Below are positions 1 to 6,069 of a DNA stretch of 7,152 bases, piece by piece (within the stretch, counting starts at the first letter, position 1; each line of letters begins with the position of its first letter). A model generated the notes under the pieces. That model worked only from the letters and a program-made list of their open reading frames with translations. It did no database searches and had not been told where the DNA came from. Where the stretch lies: contig CAIXZI010000364.1 of assembly GCA_903923915.1 (NCBI GenBank), forward strand, positions 1 through 7,152, in the 5' to 3' direction. The DNA is from an uncultured Bacteroidota bacterium. Its GTDB lineage: Bacteria > Bacteroidota > Bacteroidia > B-17B0 > Aurantibacillaceae. Both the position numbers and the translations under genes were made by a program.

Positions 1-2033
1 AATGAATTTGAAATTTGTGTCCATGATACACCTTTGTTAATGGTTTTATAAACACCACCTGTTCCGTTTGGTACATTTCCCCATCCGCCAAAAACGCTTG
101 CGTACCAAGTGCTTTGTGTGGCATCATTTGGATCAACAACAACATCTTTTGTCCAATAATGCATTCCTACATCACTTCTGTCGTACCAAGTTGTATTTAC
201 GTTATCGTAATAATAAACACCTGAACTATCGGTGAAGCTAGAACTCCCTGCCGATGTTGGTTTACGTGCACAGAAACTTGCTACTATGTCTCCGTTATTT
301 AAAACAGTTATATTAAACGGATGGCCGTTACTGCGTGGAGGCTTAGCCATTTTAATCCAGGTGGCAGATGCGCCAGCACTTAAATTATTGGTAACATAAA
401 TGCCACCGGTATTGGTGCTTCCGTTTAAAACACTTGCATACATTCGATTTGCATTACTTGGGTCTAAAGCTACCCACACAACCGGATGTGAAAAGTTATG
501 CATTAAAGAAAAGGATGTGCCTCCATTGGTAGAAAAATAAATGGCTCCTGTACCACCATTAATTTGCGAATCATAAATGCGTGTGCTTTGAAACATATCA
601 TGCACGTTTGAAGTAGCTGCATATATGTTTCCGTTACTGCTTTGTTTTACAATTCTATATGTACTGTTTTGCGTAAGACCGGGAATAAACTTCCAACTCT
701 GCCCTTTATCTGCACTGGTTACACCTGTTATATCAGAAAAGGCGGAAAAAATATGCGTTGAATCGGCCCACATAACTTGCCAATTAGTAGTGTTTTCTAA
801 TCCAACACCATGATATGATTTTCCGGTTGGAGTAGCTGCATTAGCTGGGTTTTGATCGGCTGTGGAAACATACTGCTGATTCCAAGTTACGCCTGCATCT
901 TTTGTAATATGTGCAAAACCATAATCGCCTACCATAACTATTTTAGAACTGTTAGGGCACACCTGAAAACCAAAAAATGCTTCGGCGTAACTCCACTGAT
1001 GATCGCCGCTTTGTCCGCACCAACCCGTTGTTATATTCTGGTTGTTGGTTGTATTAAAAACATAACTCCAATTTGTTGTAAAAGTGGCTTTCATTATAAT
1101 GGGATTGCCGGCATTGCTACCTCCTGCTACATACATTGTATCAATATCATTGTTTGCCAAACCACAAAACACAGGATAATCATTAGTAGTGTTTATGCCA
1201 CCCATTTTAGAAACCCATGTTCCGTTGGCATTATCCATTGTATAAATACCTTTTAAAGCACTATTATAATCGCTGCCATATTGAAAGCCAGAATACACAT
1301 TATTTGAATCAGATGTTAAGCAAAGAAAACGGACTGTGCTACCTTCGTGCGCACCACTAAATGAAAGCATTTTTTCACTTGCAGTCATACCAGTAACAGC
1401 CATTTTACTAAAGGATGTTCCTCCGTTTGTAGAATAAAATATCCCATCATAAGTACCTATGTATATATTGTTTCCATCAAAAAAAACGCCTGCAATATGA
1501 TTACCTGCACCGTTGTAATAACAAGTATGAATTAGGTTGAAAGATGTGCCTCCATTAGATGAAAAATAAATTGTACTGTAATCTGCTAACACTACATGGT
1601 TAGGGTTGTTATAATCAGCAAACAAGCGCTCAATAACTCCATCCGGATTTGATGCATAAGGGTCGTTTGGAAGAGCAGTCCAGGTTGCGCCGCCGTTGAT
1701 AGATTTCATAGGACGTATATAACTTGCACTATCAAAATTGGTATAATCAACTGTGTAAAGTATGCTGGCGTTATTGGTAAACGACACATAACTATCATGA
1801 TTGCCTTGCACTTGAGCAAAATTTACTTCGCCCCATTGTTGCCCGGCATTTGTGCTATGAAAAAGCTCGCCCATATCGCAAGCCAAATAAACCTCATTAT
1901 GGTTTGCAGGATTAATGGAGGGCGAGAATAAAGCACCGCCGCCACCAATACCTCTGCTTTGCCAATTTGTAGGTGCTTGTGCTAAGCCGCTAATGGTTAA
2001 AATAAGCGAAAGAATTATACTTAACTTTTTCAT
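1..2033 (-). CDS. Exported Asp-box (BNR/sortilin-like) beta-propeller protein, C-terminus beyond the left edge
   Basis: The reading frame is open from the ATG at 2033-2031 to the window edge: 677 whole codons and no stop. The product begins MKKLSIILSLILTISGLAQA, a clear signal peptide with likely cleavage after the AQA, so it is exported. Eight Asp-box-like motifs (S/T-x-[ND]-x-G-x-[ST]-[WF]) occur near residues 60-67, 111-118, 158-165, 201-208, 377-384, 440-447, 501-508 and 664-671, for example STNGGTSF, TKDAGVTW and SADKGQSW. Asp-boxes lie on beta-hairpins of beta-propellers in sialidases, sortilin/VPS10 proteins and GH74 enzymes. The early GIGGGG...D-M-G-E-L-F-H-S-T-N layout recalls the start of GH74/VPS10-like propellers, but I see no catalytic signature and do not assign an enzyme activity. 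In Bacteroidota such proteins commonly end in a type IX secretion sorting domain; that end would lie outside the window. The gene is divergent from the SUI1 gene. I am confident of the gene and fold, but not of the function. Confidence 0.88.
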   Translation of the reverse strand, partial: MKKLSIILSLILTISGLAQAPTNWQSRGIGGGGALFSPSINPANHNEVYLACDMGELFHSTNAGQQWGEVNFAQVQGNHDSYVSFTNNASILYTVDYTNFDSASYIRPMKSINGGATWTALPNDPYASNPDGVIERLFADYNNPNHVVLADYSTIYFSSNGGTSFNLIHTCYYNGAGNHIAGVFFDGNNIYIGTYDGIFYSTNGGTSFSKMAVTGMTASEKMLSFSGAHEGSTVRFLCLTSDSNNVYSGFQYGSDYNSALKGIYTMDNANGTWVSKMGGINTTNDYPVFCGLANNDIDTMYVAGGSNAGNPIIMKATFTTNWSYVFNTTNNQNITTGWCGQSGDHQWSYAEAFFGFQVCPNSSKIVMVGDYGFAHITKDAGVTWNQQYVSTADQNPANAATPTGKSYHGVGLENTTNWQVMWADSTHIFSAFSDITGVTSADKGQSWKFIPGLTQNSTYRIVKQSSNGNIYAATSNVHDMFQSTRIYDSQINGGTGAIYFSTNGGTSFSLMHNFSHPVVWVALDPSNANRMYASVLNGSTNTGGIYVTNNLSAGASATWIKMAKPPRSNGHPFNITVLNNGDIVASFCARKPTSAGSSSFTDSSGVYYYDNVNTTWYDRSDVGMHYWTKDVVVDPNDATQSTWYASVFGGWGNVPNGTGGVYKTINKGVSWTQISNS

Positions 2034-2068
2034 AATTGATTTTTATTTGAGAGTAAATATAACAGAAA

Positions 2069-2100
2069 CAAATACTAAATAACATTTAAAAACCACTCAA
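2069..2100 (-). promoter_or_regulatory. Candidate Bacteroidota promoter for the Asp-box protein gene
   Basis: On the minus strand a TTG (2100-2098) is followed 20 bases later by TAGTATTTG (2077-2069). This resembles the Bacteroidota -33 TTG / -7 TAnnTTTG arrangement, but with one extra base inside the -7 box. A transcript starting a few bases downstream would have a leader of about 30 bases. A second candidate -7 box, TATATTTA, lies closer to the gene at 2061-2054 and differs from the consensus only in its last base. Which of the two is used cannot be told from the sequence. Confidence 0.4.
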
Positions 2101-2119
2101 AATTTACTTAGCTAATTAT

Positions 2120-2127
2120 TATATTTG
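2120..2127 (+). promoter_or_regulatory. Candidate -7 element of the SUI1 gene promoter
   Basis: TATATTTG at this position matches the Bacteroidota -7 consensus TAnnTTTG exactly and ends 15 bases before the ATG at 2143. Transcription would then begin about 5-10 bases before the start codon, giving a very short leader (AGAAAAC just before ATG). That leader is A-rich and lacks a Shine-Dalgarno sequence, as is normal in this phylum. No TTG -33 element is visible at the expected distance upstream, so the promoter is supported mainly by the -7 box. Confidence 0.5.
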
Positions 2128-2142
2128 TAACACTTAGAAAAC

Positions 2143-2490
2143 ATGAGCAAAAAAAATAAAAAAGATAACGAAGGTGGATTGGTTTATTCTACCAATAGTA
2201 ATTTGCAGTTTAATAACTTTGATGATGATGCCGAAGAAGCTTTAACGGCAGGTCAGCAAAATTTACGCATACATTTAGATAGATTAGGTGGTGGTAAACT
2301 GTTAACCAGAGTTTCGGGTTTTGTGGGGAGTGATGACGAGATTGAAAAATTGGGTAAAGAGTTAAAACAAAAATGCGGTGTTGGTGGCAATGTAAAAGAC
2401 GGAAATGTGCTTGTACAAGGTGATCATCGCGATAAAGTATTGCAGATTTTACTAAAAGCTGGTTACAGAGCAAAAAAGGCTGGCGGTTAA
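2143..2490 (+). CDS. yciH: SUI1/eIF1-family translation initiation factor-like protein (YciH type)
   Basis: This 115-residue cytoplasmic protein belongs to the SUI1/eIF1 family, the bacterial branch of which is typified by E. coli YciH (about 108 residues). The family signature is easy to read: an N-terminal GGLVYST near residues 11-17, the first core strand and basic loop (LRIHLDRLGGGKLLTRVSGF, 41-60), a helix ending in LKQKCGVGG (74-82), then KDG (85-87), QGDHRD (92-97) and the terminal KKAGG. In eukaryotes eIF1 governs start-codon selection on the small ribosomal subunit. YciH has been reported to affect initiation fidelity or act as a translation inhibitor under stress, but the bacterial role is not firmly settled. 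The N-terminal 30 residues are a charged, probably flexible tail (Lys-rich, then an Asp/Glu patch). The start is the ATG just after a good -7 box; there is no Shine-Dalgarno sequence. The family call is very secure; the physiological role is less so. Confidence 0.95.
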   Translation: MSKKNKKDNEGGLVYSTNSNLQFNNFDDDAEEALTAGQQNLRIHLDRLGGGKLLTRVSGFVGSDDEIEKLGKELKQKCGVGGNVKDGNVLVQGDHRDKVLQILLKAGYRAKKAGG

Positions 2491-2561
2491 TGCTTAATAA
2501 TCAAGGGTTTAAATACTATTCGGCAAACAATTTGTACATTTATTTTTCGTTATAGTATGTT
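2491..2561 (+). promoter_or_regulatory. Intergenic gap with a weak promoter candidate for the barrel gene
   Basis: This 71-bp gap separates the SUI1 gene from the large barrel gene on the same strand. TACATTTA at 2535-2542 differs from the -7 consensus TAnnTTTG only in the last base and lies 19 bases before the GTG start, so the barrel gene may have its own promoter. No stable hairpin followed by a T-run is visible after the SUI1 stop, so read-through from upstream is equally possible. No Shine-Dalgarno sequence precedes the GTG. Confidence 0.25.
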
Positions 2562-5500
2562 GTGCGGGTTTACTTTTTTATAGTTTTTTTAATAGTATTT
2601 TTTTCTGTTGGTATGATGGGACAGCAAAGCCTGTATCGTACAAAAAAAATTGCGCCAATTAATGATACTCTTACACTTGATACTTTAAGTTTAGTTACCT
2701 CAAGTATTAAACTTTACAGTAATGGAAATCTAATTGATACCTCTCTTTATAAAATCATTCCCGAAAAAAAAATAGTTGTGTTTAATCACAAACGATTAGC
2801 TGCTCAGCATATCGTATTAGACACAATAAATGCTTCGTATCAGGTGTTTCCCATAGATTTTGATAAAGAAGCCTATCATAAAGATATTAAACAATTACAG
2901 CGTGATATTAGTATTCCGCAACGACCATTTACTATTAAATATAATAATGATAAAGATGCTCAGAATTTTTTTGCTTCGGATGGATTAACTAAAAATGGTA
3001 GTATATCTCGCGGAATTAATTTTGGAAACAACCAGGATATGGTTGTAAACTCTAACTTAAACCTACAAATTTCGGGTAAGTTAACTAAAGATATAGAGGT
3101 TTCTTTAGCTGCTACAGATAACAACATACCTGTTCAACCCGAAGGAAATACGCAACAACTGCAAGAGTTTGATAAAGTTTTTATTCAATTAAAAGATAAA
3201 AAATCTAAGTTAATTGTGGGCGATTATCAAATGCAAAAACCCAATGGGTACTTTCTTAATTTTTACAAACGTGCCCAAGGATTATATTTTACGAACGATT
3301 ATGAAATTGCGAAGGGTGCTGTTTTAAAATCAACCGTATCAGGAGCTGTTACGGGCGGACGTTTTGCGCGTAATGTAATTTTTGGAACAGAAAATAATCA
3401 AGGTCCGTATAGATTAACAGGCGCAGATAATGAATTATATATTGTGGTTTTATCGGGTACGGAGCGTGTGTATATAAACGGTTTACAATTAAAGCGCGGA
3501 CAAGAAAACGATTACGTAATTGATTATAACTCCGGGCAAATTACGTTTACAGCAAGACAACTTATTACAAAAGATAAACGTATAGAAGTGGAATTTCAAT
3601 ACTCGGCAAAGAGTTACTCACGCGCTGTTTATTTTGTAAACGAAGAAATTCAAACAAAAAAAGTACGTGTAGGTTTTAGTTATTACGATGAACAGGATAA
3701 CAAAAACAAATCGTTACAACAAACACTTTCTGATACCGATAAGGTAATTTTGTACAATGTGGGTGATACGTTGAGTAAAGCATATACCAATGGCTACACA
3801 AGAGCAACGTTTAATAGTACAGACGTTTTTTATAAACGAAGAGATAGCACCAATACTTCAGGTATTTATAAAGGGATTTTTGTTTATACAGCTAATCCAA
3901 ACGATACTGTTTATACAGTTAACTTTAGTTATGTGGGTGTAAATAATGGTAATTATATTCAAGTACAAAGTGCGGCAAATGGCAAAGTTTATCAGTGGGT
4001 ATCACCAATTGGAGGCATAAAACAGGGTAGTTACGAGCCTATTATTCCGCTGGTAGCACCAACAAAAAAACAAATGTTTACGGCTCTTGCAGAAATTAAA
4101 ACATCTGAAACAGGCGTATTTGGAGCCGAAGGAGCGTTTAGTAATTATAATATAAACACATTATCTCCGTTTGATAAAAAAAATGACAACGGACAAGGGG
4201 CTAAAGTTTATTATAATGATAAAATAAAATTAGGAGTTGACGATTCGACAGGAAAACAATGGGCATTAAATTATGGTGCTAATTATGAATACGTACAGAA
4301 AAACTTTACACAAGTAGAACGTTTTAGAAGTGTAGAGTTTTTTAGGGATTGGAACAGAACAAGCGATACCATTCATAATGACCAGCACATAGCTTCTTTA
4401 ACAGCAGGTATATCTAAAAGAAATATTTTTTCTTCGCAATACGGAGCTAATACTTTTATGGAAGGAAATAACTACCAAGCGATTAAGCAAAATACAGCAA
4501 ACTCTTTAAAGACAAGGAAAACAAACGCGTTTTATAATGCTTCTTATTTAAGTTCGGATGATAATATATTGAAGACTAATTTTTATAGGCATAAATCAAA
4601 ATTAGCTGAACGATTTGAAAACATTGTAATTACCTATCAGGATGAGTTTGAAAACAATCAATTTAAAAATAAACAAAAAAATGATTCTCTACTTGGTAAG
4701 AGCTATCAATTTTGGGAATGGGAGGTTAACATTACAAAAGCAGATACAACAAAAAATAGGTTTAAATTATTTTATAGAGAACGTACCGATAAATTTGGAT
4801 ATAGTAATTATTTGAAAAAAGCTGCTTATGCACAGAATTTTGGTTTTTCAACGGATATATCTTCACTAAAAAATCACCCTATACGCACCACGTTAACATA
4901 TAGAAAACTACAAATTATTGATACCAATTTAATTCATGTTAAACCCGATAATAATTTATTAGGTCGCGTTGAATATTCGCCTAAGATTATAAAAGGATTT
5001 TTTCAGGCAAACTCTTTTTACGAAGTGGGATATGGTTTAGAACAAAAGCAACAATATTCTTATGTATTGGTAGCGGCTGGACAGGGGCAATATACCTGGA
5101 AGGATTATAACGATGATGGCATTAAACAATTAAATGAATTTGAAATTGCACAATATTCAGATCAGGCAACATATATAAGGGTTTACACACCTACTAACAC
5201 CTATGTAAAATCTGTAAGAGACCAGTTTAGTTTAAGTGTGTATTTACGTCCTAAAGTATTTTTGAAAGAGGATAGCAAAAAGTTGCTAAAGTTTGCAGCT
5301 AAGTTTGTTTCGCAAACAACGTATAAAGTAGATCAAAAAAATGTAGCTAATGCTAATAGTATTTCGCAGTACAATCCTTTCAAATCAAACATAAATGATA
5401 GTACGTTATTGTCTTCAAATTTTTCATTCAGACAAGCCATATTTTTTAATCAAACCAGTCCTATTTATGGATTTGATTACACCTATGAAGATAACCGCAC

Positions 5501-6062
5501 GAAGCAATTGCTTACCAATGGCTTTGAATCTCATCGTTTGCAAAACAATCAACTGAACACACGTTGGAATGTAACACGTGCCTGGGGTGTTTTTGTGACA
5601 ACTATTGTTGGAAATAAGTTTAATACTTCGCAATATTTTGCCAGCAGAAATTATGAGATTCAAACTATACAAACCCAACCTAAAATTAGCTACCAACCTA
5701 GTACCGCTTTTAGAATTAGTTTAAGTTATCAATATTCAAGCAAACAAAATGTTATTGCTGGCGGCGGACAAAAGGCGGTGTTAAATGATTTTGGCGCTGA
5801 GTTTAAATTTAATAAACTATCCAAGGGAAGTTTAACTATCAAGGCAGATTACATTAACATAACGTATAATCAAGATCAAAATACACCAATATCTTTTGAG
5901 ATGTTAAACTCATTACATGCAGGGCAAAACATTACCTGGAGTGCGGGTTTTCAGCAAAACATTTCGGGGAATATACAAATTAGCATTACCTATGAAGGGC
6001 GTAAAACGCCAGGCTATAAACTTGTTAATATTGGTGGTGCACAGATACGTGCGTTTTTTTAG
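2562..6062 (+). CDS. Large outer-membrane beta-barrel protein of an uncharacterised Bacteroidota family
   Basis: The 1166-residue product starts with a hydrophobic signal peptide (residues 1 to about 20, MRVYFFIVFLIVFFSVGMMG, then QQ) and ends in IGGAQIRAFF; a terminal Phe after alternating residues is the usual beta-barrel signal for BAM insertion. A Thr/Leu/Asp-rich N-terminal region (about 25-145) is followed by a conserved-looking block at 146-243 (GSISRGINFGNNQD..., then DNNIPVQPEGNTQQLQEFDKVF) and a second at 281-358 (GPYRLTG..., GTERVYING, DYVIDYNSGQITFT, LITKDKRIEVEFQYS). From about residue 500 the sequence is a long series of alternating, aromatic-rich strands typical of a large barrel. 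An acidic loop D848-E859 resembles a calcium-binding loop. I recognise the pattern from unnamed Bacteroidota proteins but know of no assigned function; it lacks an obvious TonB-dependent receptor plug. It is about half the length of the type IX translocon protein SprA, so a distant structural relation is only speculation. The GTG start is chosen because an in-frame TAG lies at 2553-2555 and the first internal ATG (2613) would remove the signal peptide. Confidence 0.88.
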   Translation: MRVYFFIVFLIVFFSVGMMGQQSLYRTKKIAPINDTLTLDTLSLVTSSIKLYSNGNLIDTSLYKIIPEKKIVVFNHKRLAAQHIVLDTINASYQVFPIDFDKEAYHKDIKQLQRDISIPQRPFTIKYNNDKDAQNFFASDGLTKNGSISRGINFGNNQDMVVNSNLNLQISGKLTKDIEVSLAATDNNIPVQPEGNTQQLQEFDKVFIQLKDKKSKLIVGDYQMQKPNGYFLNFYKRAQGLYFTNDYEIAKGAVLKSTVSGAVTGGRFARNVIFGTENNQGPYRLTGADNELYIVVLSGTERVYINGLQLKRGQENDYVIDYNSGQITFTARQLITKDKRIEVEFQYSAKSYSRAVYFVNEEIQTKKVRVGFSYYDEQDNKNKSLQQTLSDTDKVILYNVGDTLSKAYTNGYTRATFNSTDVFYKRRDSTNTSGIYKGIFVYTANPNDTVYTVNFSYVGVNNGNYIQVQSAANGKVYQWVSPIGGIKQGSYEPIIPLVAPTKKQMFTALAEIKTSETGVFGAEGAFSNYNINTLSPFDKKNDNGQGAKVYYNDKIKLGVDDSTGKQWALNYGANYEYVQKNFTQVERFRSVEFFRDWNRTSDTIHNDQHIASLTAGISKRNIFSSQYGANTFMEGNNYQAIKQNTANSLKTRKTNAFYNASYLSSDDNILKTNFYRHKSKLAERFENIVITYQDEFENNQFKNKQKNDSLLGKSYQFWEWEVNITKADTTKNRFKLFYRERTDKFGYSNYLKKAAYAQNFGFSTDISSLKNHPIRTTLTYRKLQIIDTNLIHVKPDNNLLGRVEYSPKIIKGFFQANSFYEVGYGLEQKQQYSYVLVAAGQGQYTWKDYNDDGIKQLNEFEIAQYSDQATYIRVYTPTNTYVKSVRDQFSLSVYLRPKVFLKEDSKKLLKFAAKFVSQTTYKVDQKNVANANSISQYNPFKSNINDSTLLSSNFSFRQAIFFNQTSPIYGFDYTYEDNRTKQLLTNGFESHRLQNNQLNTRWNVTRAWGVFVTTIVGNKFNTSQYFASRNYEIQTIQTQPKISYQPSTAFRISLSYQYSSKQNVIAGGGQKAVLNDFGAEFKFNKLSKGSLTIKADYINITYNQDQNTPISFEMLNSLHAGQNITWSAGFQQNISGNIQISITYEGRKTPGYKLVNIGGAQIRAFF

Positions 6063-6069
6063 AAGTAGT

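Noticed and set aside
625..813. Plus-strand reading frame of 62 codons
   Set aside because: It lies wholly inside the minus-strand Asp-box gene and its product is a Cys/Leu-rich string with no recognisable features; it is an antisense shadow.
852..1256. Plus-strand reading frame of 134 codons, rich in Cys, Ile and His
   Set aside because: It is antisense to the same propeller gene, whose own frame is open throughout with clear motifs. The odd composition is what reverse-reading Gly/Thr/Asn codons produces.
1..2033. Sialidase or GH74 xyloglucanase activity for the Asp-box protein
   Set aside because: Asp-boxes are structural and shared by many unrelated propellers; I could not see a catalytic signature such as the sialidase Arg triad context.
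2210..2473. Minus-strand frame of 87 codons
   Set aside because: It is antisense to the securely identified SUI1 gene and has no promoter or family resemblance.
5424..5696. Minus-strand frame of 90 codons
   Set aside because: It is antisense to the barrel-strand region of the large outer-membrane protein and has no supporting features.
2562..6062. Calling the large barrel SprA or a TonB-dependent receptor
   Set aside because: It is about half the usual SprA length, and no TonB box or typical plug or carboxypeptidase-like domain is apparent after the signal peptide.
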